Shown here: one piece after another, positions 1-8,031 of the stretch | How positions within the stretch are numbered: the stretch's first letter is position 1 | Layout of the letters: the number at the start of each line of letters is the position of its first letter | Assembly (NCBI GenBank): GCA_937876225.1 | Contig: CALFIC010000198.1 | Span: forward strand, 9,814 to 73,813 | Length of the DNA stretch: 64,000 nucleotides | From: an uncultured Chloroflexota bacterium | GTDB lineage: Bacteria; Chloroflexota; Chloroflexia; Chloroflexales; Roseiflexaceae | Direction: 5' to 3' | Position numbers and translations under genes: made by a program | The notes under the pieces: generated by a model | Database searches by the model: none | Told to the model about the DNA's origin: nothing | The model's input: the letters and a program-made list of their open reading frames with translations, nothing else

Positions 1-100
1 ACGACACAAACTCACCACGTGCAATCTCCAAATCAAATTGGGCAACTGCAACAGTGGTACCAAATTGTTTACGGACACCTTGTAACACTAAAAAACTCAT
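1..100 (-). CDS. ABC transporter ATP-binding protein, N-terminal fragment
   Basis: Only the first 33 codons are inside the window; the gene runs off the left edge. The start ATG is at 98-100 on the minus strand. The translation begins MSFLVLQGVRKQFGT and continues VAVAQFDLEIARGEF, the usual N-terminus of an ABC ATPase just before the Walker A loop. It lies 42 nt downstream of the second permease gene and completes a binding protein / permease / permease / ATPase operon. It would energise the importer from the cytoplasmic side. No nucleotide-binding motif is visible in the fragment, so the call rests on this short match and the operon context. Confidence 0.8.
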   Translation of the reverse strand, partial: MSFLVLQGVRKQFGTTVAVAQFDLEIARGEFVS

Positions 101-142
101 ATTGATTCCTTGTTTACACTAGTATTAGTAGGAATGACACGC

Positions 143-934
143 TTATCGTGGACCCGCAATCGTAGCGGTGGTATTGCGCCCGAGGAGCTGCAAAATAGTA
201 ACGATACCCCAAGTCATCAACAAACTCAACACGGTAATTGCGGCGGGTTCATAGGCGCGCGCCCGACCGATTTCGGCGAGGTATGGCGCAAACGCCACCG
301 CATTCCCCAACATAAAGCGGGCTAATGTCAGTTCACCGATGACAATCGCAAAAGTCACAAATGAACCATTGAGCACTGCCACACGGATATTGGGGAATAT
401 GACCCGCACAAAAATCGTCACCCAGCCCGCACCAAGGCTTTGCGAAGCCTCGACCAACGTGCGTAAATCAATGGCACGCAGCCCAGCATCTATCGAGCGA
501 TACATGTAGGGCATCGACAGTACCATGTAGCCAGCAAGCAGCAACCCATATGTGCCCAACGTACTATTGGTAATCGATAAAGGTGGGCGGGCAAATACCC
601 GCAAATAGCCAAACACGAGCACCACACTAGGGATAACAAAGGGCACCAGCGCCACAAATTCCACCAGTGGGCGCAGGCGGCGCAAAAACAAATGTAATAC
701 GGTCAAGGTAGGAATGAGGAGTACCATACAACAAAAAATCGTCAATAATGCCATTTGTGTCGAAAAAACAAAGCTCGACCCAAAGCGCGGGTCGGCAAAG
801 ACCTTGTCATAGGCGATAAGTGAAAAAATACCTTTTTTGGCTTTGAGTGAAAAGACAAACGTAGCATAGATTGGCAAAAAGAAATAGAGCACACCGAGAC
901 TTACCCATAGCCATGGCCAAAATCGACGAAGCAT
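143..934 (-). CDS. ABC transporter permease (spermidine/putrescine or Fe3+ type), second subunit
   Basis: This is a 263-residue integral membrane protein with about six hydrophobic segments. It carries a cytoplasmic EAA-type loop, EASQSLGAGWVTIF, which docks the ATPase in binding-protein-dependent importers. The reading frame is open upstream to 1003, but ATG 932-934 is chosen because AGGAGGGACC precedes it at good spacing and the start then lies 16 nt after the preceding permease stop. It belongs to the same operon as the binding protein (1949-3256), the first permease (951-1838) and the ATPase at the left edge. The family transports polyamines, ferric iron, thiamine or similar small ligands; the sequence does not decide which. 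Confidence 0.88.
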   Translation of the reverse strand: MLRRFWPWLWVSLGVLYFFLPIYATFVFSLKAKKGIFSLIAYDKVFADPRFGSSFVFSTQMALLTIFCCMVLLIPTLTVLHLFLRRLRPLVEFVALVPFVIPSVVLVFGYLRVFARPPLSITNSTLGTYGLLLAGYMVLSMPYMYRSIDAGLRAIDLRTLVEASQSLGAGWVTIFVRVIFPNIRVAVLNGSFVTFAIVIGELTLARFMLGNAVAFAPYLAEIGRARAYEPAAITVLSLLMTWGIVTILQLLGRNTTATIAGPR

Positions 935-950
935 CCTGTGGTCCCTCCTA

Positions 951-1838
951 TTAGGCGCGTAACCAACGCTCGGCACGGCGTTGGAGTACGGTATACGTCC
1001 CAATCGTAATGGTCATGATGACAATCATCCCTGTCGCCAAGGCGTAGGCGAGGGCTTCGTTGTGGAGCACATCGCCGCTCATTTCTTGGGCGATGACATT
1101 CGTCACCATCGTCAGCGTGCCACCTGTCAAGGCATAGGCGGTGGCAAAGGCACCAAAGGCATTGCCAAATAACAACACCATCCCTGCCAAAATCGCCGGC
1201 ATCAAAATGGGCAATGCCACATGCCGCCAGTATTGGGCAGTATTGGCCCCCAAAATCGCACTCGCTTCACGCCATTCTCGGCGTAAGCCATCGAGCGCAG
1301 GCGTCATCACCAATACCATCAAGGGGAATTGGAAATAGACATAGACAATGACTAACCCAATATAGGAATACAAATTAAAACCGTTTTTGTAGAGGTTGAT
1401 GCCTAACTGGGTGAGCAACACCGTAATGATACCGGTGCGACCCAACGTCGCCACAAACGCAAACGCCAACGGTACGCCTGCAAAATTTGACGCCACGCCA
1501 CTAAAGGTCAGAATCGCCGTGCGAATCCCACGCGGCAAACCACCCACCGTAACTGCATAGGCGACGAGCAACCCGAGGATTGCACCGATAATCGCAGTCG
1601 TAAAACTAATCCGTAGACTCATAGAATAGGCTTCGATAATCATCGGGTCGTTCATATCAGCAAAATTTGCGAGGGTCCACTGCCCTTGGGCATTGCGGAA
1701 GCTTTCGATGAGTAATGAACCCGCCGGCAAAATCATAAACAACACGGCAAACAACAAAAACGGCATCACGGTCAAGCTAACGCCGACCCTGCGCCAATTA
1801 ATTTGGCGCCACCATGTCTGTGCGGCTCCATTGGCCAT
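951..1838 (-). CDS. ABC transporter permease, first subunit
   Basis: This is a 295-residue polytopic membrane protein. It has an N-terminal hydrophobic segment after a short basic stretch and a typical EAA loop, EASAILGANTAQYWRHV, about two thirds along. Start ATG 1836-1838 is preceded by an AGGGGACG-like ribosome-binding site. It is the first of two permeases and is separated from the binding-protein gene by about 110 nt that contain a hairpin (1885-1922). Size and arrangement fit the PotB/PotC or FbpB-like binding-protein-dependent permeases. The substrate is not determined by the sequence. Confidence 0.88.
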   Translation of the reverse strand: MANGAAQTWWRQINWRRVGVSLTVMPFLLFAVLFMILPAGSLLIESFRNAQGQWTLANFADMNDPMIIEAYSMSLRISFTTAIIGAILGLLVAYAVTVGGLPRGIRTAILTFSGVASNFAGVPLAFAFVATLGRTGIITVLLTQLGINLYKNGFNLYSYIGLVIVYVYFQFPLMVLVMTPALDGLRREWREASAILGANTAQYWRHVALPILMPAILAGMVLLFGNAFGAFATAYALTGGTLTMVTNVIAQEMSGDVLHNEALAYALATGMIVIMTITIGTYTVLQRRAERWLRA

Positions 1839-1884
1839 GACGTCCCCTTTTATTTCAAAATTACTGTCTATGGTATTATTGCAG

Positions 1885-1922
1885 AAATTGCTCGCTGAGG
1901 GTAACCCTCAACGAGCAATTTT
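1885..1922 (-). terminator. Intra-operon hairpin between binding protein and permease genes
   Basis: A near-perfect inverted repeat, AAATTGCTCG-C-TGAGGG / CCCTCA-A-CGAGCAATTT, sits in the roughly 110-nt gap between the binding-protein stop (1949) and the first permease start (1838). There is one internal mismatch and a 3-nt loop. No long U-run follows on the minus strand, so it is more likely an attenuator or mRNA-stabilising element than a full terminator. Such elements often let binding proteins be made in excess over permeases. Confidence 0.6.
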
Positions 1923-1948
1923 GGATTAGGTCACGAATAGACGTAGAA

Positions 1949-3256
1949 TTACGCCTTTTTCTTGATTTCCATCTTGACGATGGTATCCCATTGTTCGGTG
2001 ATGACCTTCTTCGAAGCGGTCAACTGATCAACATTGGGGAAGACGGCCTTGGCCATCAAGTCAGCTGATGGGATCTTCTTCAACACGTCAGCTGGCACTT
2101 TCTTGGCGCTCAACATGGCGGCGAAGCGGGTGGGGATACCATAAGCCTTGGCCCAAATCAATTGCACTTCGTCTGAGAAGAGGTGCTCTTGCCACAAACG
2201 GGCAGCATGTGGGTGGGGGGCGTAGGCGCTGATGCCTTGGACATATACACCACCGAATACGGGCTCGGGGATAACGACGTCCACTTCGGGGTTACCGGCA
2301 GTGGTGTCGCGCAAACCGAGGGCCAAGTATGACCACATTGGCATAATCGGGGTTTCACCTTGGGTGAACAATGCCGATGAGCCCATGGTTTCGATCAACG
2401 TACCTGATTCCTTGAGCTTGGCAAAGAAGTCGAGGCCTGGCTTGGCATCATCGAGGCTACCACCGTTTGATTGGGCGGCGGCATAGATGGTTTGGATGGC
2501 TTGGTTTGAGCTACGGGGATCGCCGGTCAAGGCAAATTGCCCCTTGTAGTCAGCTTTGAGCAAATCGGCCCAGCTGGCTGGTGACGTTTTGACAACGTCT
2601 TTGTTGACGGCAATGGCCAACACGCCGTAGTAAGCACCGAACCAGAAGCCTTCGGCGTCTTTGAGTGAATCAGGAATTTCGCTCCAGGTTGACACTTTGT
2701 AGGGTTGGAGCAATTTGGCTTCTTTTGACGAAGGACCAAAGGCGAAACCCACGTCGATGACGTCAGGAGCCTGGGGACCGGTGTTGCCGGCGTTGGCTTT
2801 AATGGCAGCAATTTCGTCACCTGAACCAGCGTCTGGGTTCAGTTCGTTGACCTTGATACCGTATTTTTTGGTGAATGATGAAATAACTTCACCATAGTTC
2901 AACCAGTCATGGGGCAAAGCGATTACATTGAGTTCGCCTTCGGCCTTGGCTTTGGCAATCAACCCATCCATACCACCGACATCAGCGGCTGACAACGGGC
3001 CGGGGGCTGGGGCAGCTGGCAATGCGGGCTCGGCAGTTGGAGCAGCAGTAGCAGTTGCTTCAGGAGCCATGGTGGCAGCAACGGTAGCAGTTGCTTCAGG
3101 AGCCATGGTAGCTTCGGCGGTCGGGGCTGCAGTGGCTTCGGTGGCTGGGGCTTCAGGAGCTTTGGCGCCACAGGCTGCGATTACGGCACCAGCACCAACA
3201 AAGGCGCTGAGTTGCAAAAACCGACGACGAGCCAAAAGTTCTTTGCTGATTGACAT
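1949..3256 (-). CDS. Extracellular solute-binding protein, Tat-type lipoprotein (ABC importer)
   Basis: This is a 435-residue binding protein of the PotD/Fe3+-type family 1. The N-terminus carries a twin-arginine-like motif (RRRFLQL, residues 10-16) followed by a hydrophobic stretch and a lipobox ending VIAAC at Cys29, so it is probably exported folded and lipid-anchored. Residues from about 30 to 90 are an Ala/Pro/Glu/Thr linker with repeated ATMAPEATAT-like units, typical of Chloroflexota surface lipoproteins. The remainder is the periplasmic-binding-protein fold. ATG 3254-3256 follows a GAGGAGAACCC ribosome-binding site. It heads the importer operon. The ligand is unknown; polyamine, ferric iron or thiamine are the family options. 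Confidence 0.88.
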   Translation of the reverse strand: MSISKELLARRRFLQLSAFVGAGAVIAACGAKAPEAPATEATAAPTAEATMAPEATATVAATMAPEATATAAPTAEPALPAAPAPGPLSAADVGGMDGLIAKAKAEGELNVIALPHDWLNYGEVISSFTKKYGIKVNELNPDAGSGDEIAAIKANAGNTGPQAPDVIDVGFAFGPSSKEAKLLQPYKVSTWSEIPDSLKDAEGFWFGAYYGVLAIAVNKDVVKTSPASWADLLKADYKGQFALTGDPRSSNQAIQTIYAAAQSNGGSLDDAKPGLDFFAKLKESGTLIETMGSSALFTQGETPIMPMWSYLALGLRDTTAGNPEVDVVIPEPVFGGVYVQGISAYAPHPHAARLWQEHLFSDEVQLIWAKAYGIPTRFAAMLSAKKVPADVLKKIPSADLMAKAVFPNVDQLTASKKVITEQWDTIVKMEIKKKA

Positions 3257-3283
3257 GGGTTCTCCTCGTAAAAAATCTGTACG

Positions 3284-3308
3284 TATATGAAATACTTCCT
3301 TTCATATA
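3284..3308. promoter_or_regulatory. Inverted repeat, candidate operator of the ABC importer operon
   Basis: A perfect 9-nt inverted repeat, TATATGAAA-TACTTCC-TTTCATATA, lies 28-52 nt upstream of the binding-protein start codon. It is downstream of plausible minus-strand promoter elements at about 3315-3350 (TTGTCG, 17 nt, TGTTAT). The symmetric AT-rich form suits a dimeric helix-turn-helix repressor. The assignment is from symmetry and position only. Confidence 0.45.
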
Positions 3309-3498
3309 CTATGTGAACTATATAACAAGTACATCAACGATATACGACAAACATGTTATTTTCTGATTAAATTTAAGTACAGTTCAAAATACGCTCGCTA
3401 CCCGCTATCGTAGCGTAAGTCAGTTATTGCTACTCCCCAAAATAAACATGGCACTGAGCGCATCCGTATCCGCACCTCGCCATATTTCCTTAATATGG

Positions 3499-3504
3499 TA
3501 TAAT
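3499..3504 (+). promoter_or_regulatory. Extended -10 promoter of the PLP enzyme gene
   Basis: TATAAT is preceded by TGG, giving an extended -10 (TGGTATAAT), 35 nt upstream of the GTG start at 3539. No clear -35 box is visible. The inverted repeat CCATAT-n7-ATATGG runs directly into the -10 and could be a repressor site. Confidence 0.5.
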
Positions 3505-3538
3505 TTGCGTCATTCATTATGTCAGGAAGGAATATGCA

Positions 3539-4747
3539 GTGGCGCCAAAATACAACCCTCGTTGGCAATACACCACGCGAATGGTGCATGCTGGGGAGCG
3601 GTTGCCCGTACAGCCAGGGCAACCAACCACCACTCCACTCTATACTTCAACCACCTATTTCCATGAAGATATAGGAGCATTTGATGCTGCGCTCGGTGGT
3701 GAAGGCTACGCCTATGGCCGCAACGGCAACCCCACCAACATAGCCCTAGAAGTCGCCGCGACTGCAGCCGAAGCAGGTGCTGGCGCATTGACCACCGCCT
3801 CAGGGATGTCGGCAATTTACACGGCTATTTTGGCGGCAAGTGCGTCGTTGGGACGCCCAATCAAATGTATTTTGGCGGCCCGTGATATGTATGGCGCCAC
3901 GACGGTACTCTTGCGTGATTTTTTTGCCCCCTATGGGGTAACGATTGCTACCTGCGACTTTACCGATCTGAATGCACTCGATGCGGCGATTGCGACCCAC
4001 CAGCCCGATATTATTCATGCCGAGCAATTATCCAATCCACTGTTTCGGGTCGTCGATATGGCTACAATTGCCCAACGAGCCCAGGCCTGTGGAGCGCGCA
4101 CCGTGGTCGACAACACCATTGCCACCCCCATCGTCGAGCAACCACTCACCCTCGGTATCGACTTTGTGGCGCATAGCGCCACCAAATATTTCAGTGGGCA
4201 TGGTGATGCTACCGGAGGGTTGGTGGTAGTGCGTGACGAGGCCTATATGGGGCCGCTCCGCCATATCAATGCAACTTTAGGGATGGTGCTTGGGCCATTT
4301 GAAGCCCTACAGATTTTGCGTGGCATGAAAACAATGTCACTCCGGGTTGAGCGTCAATGTGCCAATGCCGCCGCCATGGCCCAATGGCTAACAAACCACC
4401 CCGCAGTAGCGCACGTCCATTACCCCGGCTTGTCCCAGCACCCCGATTATGCAGTTGCCCAACGCACCCTCAAAGGGAAGTATGGAGCGATGTTGGCATT
4501 TGAGCTACACCAACCAGAAAAATTAGCAGCGTTTGCCAATGCGCTAGAGTTGGTGTTACCGGCGAGTACCTTGGGCGACATCTATACCATGATTAGTGTA
4601 CCCGCATTAGCGTCGCATAGAGGGCTGTCAGCGGCCGAACGGCAGGCCCGCGGGATTTCGGATGGGCTCATCCGCATGTCGGTAGGCATCGAAGCAATCG
4701 AAGATATTCAAAGCGATATGGCGCAGGCGTTAGCAGTGATTGCCTAA
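3539..4747 (+). CDS. Cys/Met metabolism PLP-dependent enzyme (cystathionine gamma-synthase / gamma-lyase family)
   Basis: This is a 402-residue, full-length member of the Cys/Met PLP-dependent transsulfuration family. The cofactor lysine is in the SATKY motif (Lys216), with the family phosphate-binding context around residue 90 (ASGMSAIY) and the GYAYGRNGNPT substrate/PLP region near residues 56-66. The protein could be cystathionine gamma-synthase, cystathionine gamma-lyase, methionine gamma-lyase or O-acetylhomoserine sulfhydrylase; these are hard to separate by sequence alone. The GTG start at 3539 is chosen because AGGAAGGAA lies 7 nt upstream; the nearer ATG at 3534 is out of frame. A metallo-hydrolase gene follows 26 nt later on the same strand. 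Confidence 0.88.
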   Translation: MAPKYNPRWQYTTRMVHAGERLPVQPGQPTTTPLYTSTTYFHEDIGAFDAALGGEGYAYGRNGNPTNIALEVAATAAEAGAGALTTASGMSAIYTAILAASASLGRPIKCILAARDMYGATTVLLRDFFAPYGVTIATCDFTDLNALDAAIATHQPDIIHAEQLSNPLFRVVDMATIAQRAQACGARTVVDNTIATPIVEQPLTLGIDFVAHSATKYFSGHGDATGGLVVVRDEAYMGPLRHINATLGMVLGPFEALQILRGMKTMSLRVERQCANAAAMAQWLTNHPAVAHVHYPGLSQHPDYAVAQRTLKGKYGAMLAFELHQPEKLAAFANALELVLPASTLGDIYTMISVPALASHRGLSAAERQARGISDGLIRMSVGIEAIEDIQSDMAQALAVIA

Positions 4748-4773
4748 TTTTTCCACTATGCAAAGGGGTTGGC

Positions 4774-5577
4774 ATGCAGGTTGTGTCGTTGGCGTCGGGC
4801 AGTACAGGCAACGCCTGCCTCATTCAAACTCCCGCGGGGGCATTGTTGGTTGATGCAGGGTTACCCCAAAAAACCATCTTAGCGCGCTGTGCACGCTTTG
4901 GCACCCTCCCCGAACAGTTGGTCGGGATTATCGTGACCCACGAGCATGGCGACCATACCACGAGTGCGGTAGCGTTGGCCAAACGCTACCACATCCCCAT
5001 TTATACGAAGGCAGCCACTGCTCAAAAGATCAATATCCCGCCAACCGTAACCGTCCATCATCTCGACGACCAGCACCCCACCGATATCGCCGACATTACC
5101 ATCCGCATCATGGCGGTTAGTCATGATGCGGTGGCACCGATTGCAGTCCAGATATGCTATGAGCACATTACCGTCGCAATTGCGACCGATTTAGGTGAAT
5201 GGCAACCAATTCTTATCCCTTTTTTACAGGCGGCCCAATTAATTGTGATTGAAGCCAATCACGATCGTGAGCGTTTGCGACTAGCGAGTTATGACCATTC
5301 GCTTAAGTTACGCATCGCCAGCCCCACCGGGCACCTCGACAACCTGCAAACGGGTGCATTGCTGGCACACGTAGGCCAAGACAAACAGCACCGCGACGTG
5401 TGGTTGGCGCATTTGTCACGGGAAGCAAATAGCCCGGAAATCGCAGTACGTAGCATACACACAGTACTGCATATGCACGCCTGCCAGCAATATTTCCGCA
5501 CAATTACGCCATTACCGCCCTACGATTGTGTGGCGTGGGGACCGGCTCAACGCACCTTTCAAAAAACATTATGGTAA
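4774..5577 (+). CDS. Metallo-beta-lactamase-fold hydrolase, YycJ/WalJ type
   Basis: This is a 267-residue MBL-fold protein. It opens with VVSLASGSTGNACLI, the N-terminal signature of the YycJ/WalJ exonuclease-like group. The metal-binding motif THEHGDH follows at about residue 54, with further metal ligands in the later MAVSHDA and IATDLGEW segments. The family members are cytoplasmic, bind two metal ions and are thought to act as 5'-3' exonucleases or phosphodiesterases. The gene is 26 nt downstream of the PLP enzyme and 90 nt upstream of a UvdE-like gene, so the cluster may have a DNA-repair flavour, but co-transcription is not proven. Length is normal for the group. Confidence 0.85.
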   Translation: MQVVSLASGSTGNACLIQTPAGALLVDAGLPQKTILARCARFGTLPEQLVGIIVTHEHGDHTTSAVALAKRYHIPIYTKAATAQKINIPPTVTVHHLDDQHPTDIADITIRIMAVSHDAVAPIAVQICYEHITVAIATDLGEWQPILIPFLQAAQLIVIEANHDRERLRLASYDHSLKLRIASPTGHLDNLQTGALLAHVGQDKQHRDVWLAHLSREANSPEIAVRSIHTVLHMHACQQYFRTITPLPPYDCVAWGPAQRTFQKTLW

Positions 5578-5667
5578 TTAGCACATTTGTTTTGATTTTC
5601 CCAAAAGACCGCGTTATACTACCATCATACGAAGCATCCCTGGATGCAGTTCTGAATGGAGTATGGC

Positions 5668-6453
5668 ATGATTCGTATGGGCACCGCAATCTTCCCCAAT
5701 CCCACCCGTGGCGACAACGCCACCTGGTGGCATGCACGCTGTCTGGCTGCGGTAGCCCACAAACAACAAGTCTGTCGCATCCCCTTGCAAATGATTGCCC
5801 CCTTACCACACGCAATGTACGAATTGATTGGGCAACTCATCGACATCCATCAGTTACGCTTAGTCGTACATGCCCCGATTGCCCATCCCCAACAATTAAT
5901 TACGACATTTGAGCGAATTGCAGCGTTTTTCGTAGCCTGTGCGGCGTATGACAGTGTGATTGTCTGCCATGTACCAACCTGGCACGATACCCAGCGCCGT
6001 ACCCTCGTCCAGCTTTCTGGAGTGGTCAGACAGTTTTTGGCGATTGAGTATACCCACGGCGAATTCTACGAATTCCAGCAACAGGTCATACAAGTAGGAT
6101 TGCCTATTGTCTTTGATTGGCTCCACTATCATCAACAAGCGCCCTGGCCGTACCAGCCCATCGCCGCAGCCAAGGCCTGCATCAATAGTTGGCAAGCCCG
6201 ACCGGCGCTCATCCACCTCAGTAGCCCACATACCGCACCGACCATCACCACGCCACACGGACATGGCGCGCATAGTGATTATCTCGATGCCGCTAGTGGG
6301 ATTTGGTTGTTACGGAGCATCAAACAAGCGGGAATGTATACAGATTTCGAGCTCGAAGTGGGAGCCGGGCCGCTAGCGCTCACACAATTTCAAAAAGCCA
6401 TCATTCAGCAAGCCCCTGATTTGGTGCCGTGGATTCATGGACTCACTGGGTAA
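5668..6453 (+). CDS. UV-damage endonuclease (UvdE/UvsE)-like TIM-barrel protein
   Basis: This is a 261-residue protein related to the UvdE/UvsE and AP-endonuclease TIM barrels. Recognisable family features are the His-containing strand LRLVVHAP, the segment AIEYTHGEF that replaces the usual E-N-D-D metal region, the strong GLPIVFDWLHYH motif corresponding to PLVFDxHHH, and the C-terminal LIHLSSP with a later HGAHSDYL. Real UvdE enzymes cut 5' of UV photoproducts using a metal cluster held by these His/Glu/Asp residues. The partly altered metal region means activity may differ. ATG 5668 is preferred over the ATG at 5656 because GGAG sits 6 nt before it. An uncharacterised gene follows 15 nt later. 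Confidence 0.6.
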   Translation: MIRMGTAIFPNPTRGDNATWWHARCLAAVAHKQQVCRIPLQMIAPLPHAMYELIGQLIDIHQLRLVVHAPIAHPQQLITTFERIAAFFVACAAYDSVIVCHVPTWHDTQRRTLVQLSGVVRQFLAIEYTHGEFYEFQQQVIQVGLPIVFDWLHYHQQAPWPYQPIAAAKACINSWQARPALIHLSSPHTAPTITTPHGHGAHSDYLDAASGIWLLRSIKQAGMYTDFELEVGAGPLALTQFQKAIIQQAPDLVPWIHGLTG

Positions 6454-6468
6454 ACGAAAGCAAAAACC

Positions 6469-6942
6469 ATGTATATTCCCGATGATGCGACAGTATTGAT
6501 TGGAATCATCAAAACTCCGACTGCGTTAGATACATTTTTGCATACACAGCACTACCACATCCCCATTGCCCATGCCAATTTTGCATATAGCGCCGATTAT
6601 TTTGCGGCCTATTTGCCCAAATGGCACCCAACCATGGCCTATCACATCGGCTATGTGGCCCGTATCAACGCATGCACCATTGGGATGCGCCAAGAATGTT
6701 GCCCGCACCAACCACACCATCCCCGTGCAACCCAATACTACGTCGGGCTCCGCCTCACCGACATCACCCTGTGTGAGCCACTGATTGCCAGCCGACAATG
6801 GCGGCGGGTCTGGTTACATACGACGACGGGGGCGACGCTGATGCGCACCCCCGAACTCGGACAATTAGCCGCTACTCAGCGGCGTTTTTATAGCCAGTCA
6901 CTCATGCCAACGTCAACGGCAAATTACACGGATGGATTTTAA
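6469..6942 (+). CDS. Hypothetical protein, 157 aa, coupled to UvdE-like gene
   Basis: I do not recognise this family. The 157-residue protein begins MYIPDDATVLIGIIKTP, and its first half is rich in His and aromatic residues (HTQHYHIPIAHANFAY and further Tyr/His pairs). There is one cysteine-bearing stretch, MRQECCPHQPHHP, about two fifths along. No signal peptide or membrane segment is evident, so it is probably cytoplasmic. It starts 15 nt after the UvdE-like gene and ends before the convergent hydrolase at 6980, so co-expression with the nuclease is likely. The clustered His and Cys residues could bind metal, which is only inference. Confidence 0.65.
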   Translation: MYIPDDATVLIGIIKTPTALDTFLHTQHYHIPIAHANFAYSADYFAAYLPKWHPTMAYHIGYVARINACTIGMRQECCPHQPHHPRATQYYVGLRLTDITLCEPLIASRQWRRVWLHTTTGATLMRTPELGQLAATQRRFYSQSLMPTSTANYTDGF

Positions 6943-6979
6943 TCACCTGATTATGAGATCACCCTCTTCAGACGCCCAA

Positions 6980-7897
6980 TTAGGGGCATTGATTGGCAAA
7001 ATCAACCACATCGGTAATCAATTGTCCTGGGTTTTGGGTCAAGGTATAAAACAACAATTCCGAATGGCCACGACCGGGGTAGACATGCAGATCAGCCTTG
7101 ACACCGGCTTTTTGTAACGCTGCCACAAAATCTTGGGACATTTGCAGTGGCACAGTTTCGTCGGCATCGCCGTGGATGAGCAACATTGGTGGTAAATCGG
7201 CGCGAATATAAGTGGTCGGTGATGTGGCAGTGAAGTTGGCTTGACCACCCATGACCGCCGTCATCACCGGTGCGGTACGGCCATGTGCTTGCTCGAACGC
7301 GTATTGGGCATTGATATCATAGACACCACTGATGCCATAATAGCCACAAATCTCAGCACTACTATGCTTATATTTGGCCAATACTGAGGGATCCATAAAA
7401 GCCATGGCACTGAGTTGCGCCCCAGCAGATTGGCCACCGAGGATGATGCGCTTGGAGTTCCCACTATATTGATCGATGTTCTCGATAGTCCAACTCACCG
7501 CAGCCGCCACATCATCAATCATGCCAGGATAGGTAGCATCGGGGTGCAGTTTGTAGGTGGGTACCACCACAACCATACCCAGTGGGACCAGTTTTTGAGC
7601 AACGAGGGCATACAACTCTTTGTCGCCACTGTTCCAGCCCCCACCATAGATATAAATGACTACAGGGTAATTACCGGGTTTTTCGGGGCGATAGATGTCG
7701 AGGCGTTGATGTTCGGCGGGCCCATAGGCGATGTTTTTGGTGATAAACGGGTATTCAGCATAATAGGCTTTGCCAATCCGTGCCACATTGAGTAATTTGA
7801 TGTTAAATACAATTGGCTCGCGATAAATAATCCCAACGATTACAATAATCGCAAATAATCCCCACAAGATATTGCGCCACGGCAATCCACGCATCAC
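6980..7897 (-). CDS. Alpha/beta hydrolase, carboxylesterase/BD-FAE-like, membrane-anchored
   Basis: This is a 305-residue alpha/beta hydrolase. An N-terminal hydrophobic segment (about residues 10-25) probably anchors it in the membrane with the catalytic domain outside. The oxyanion-hole motif YGGGW follows at residues 84-88, the nucleophile elbow GQSAG has Ser157, the acidic residue is in HGDADETVP, and the catalytic His is in GRGHSE. This set is typical of the carboxylesterase/lipase and BD-FAE families, which act on small esters. The natural substrate is unknown. It is on the same strand as the galactose operon but 134 nt downstream of it, so it may be expressed separately. Confidence 0.82.
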   Translation of the reverse strand: MMRGLPWRNILWGLFAIIVIVGIIYREPIVFNIKLLNVARIGKAYYAEYPFITKNIAYGPAEHQRLDIYRPEKPGNYPVVIYIYGGGWNSGDKELYALVAQKLVPLGMVVVVPTYKLHPDATYPGMIDDVAAAVSWTIENIDQYSGNSKRIILGGQSAGAQLSAMAFMDPSVLAKYKHSSAEICGYYGISGVYDINAQYAFEQAHGRTAPVMTAVMGGQANFTATSPTTYIRADLPPMLLIHGDADETVPLQMSQDFVAALQKAGVKADLHVYPGRGHSELLFYTLTQNPGQLITDVVDFANQCP

Positions 7898-8031
7898 ACA
7901 CTCACTCTCTTTGATAGCGAACCATTACTATTGTACCAATATCGCACCGTACCGTTGTCAGGTGGCTCATTCACGCAGCGCGCGACGCCTTTTTCACAAA
8001 AGAAAAATCACATACATATACAAATTAATCA

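Noticed and set aside
2928..3290. Plus-strand ORF of 120 codons opposite the binding protein linker
   Set aside because: Its Ala/Val-rich product is the antisense of the low-complexity Ala/Pro/Thr linker.
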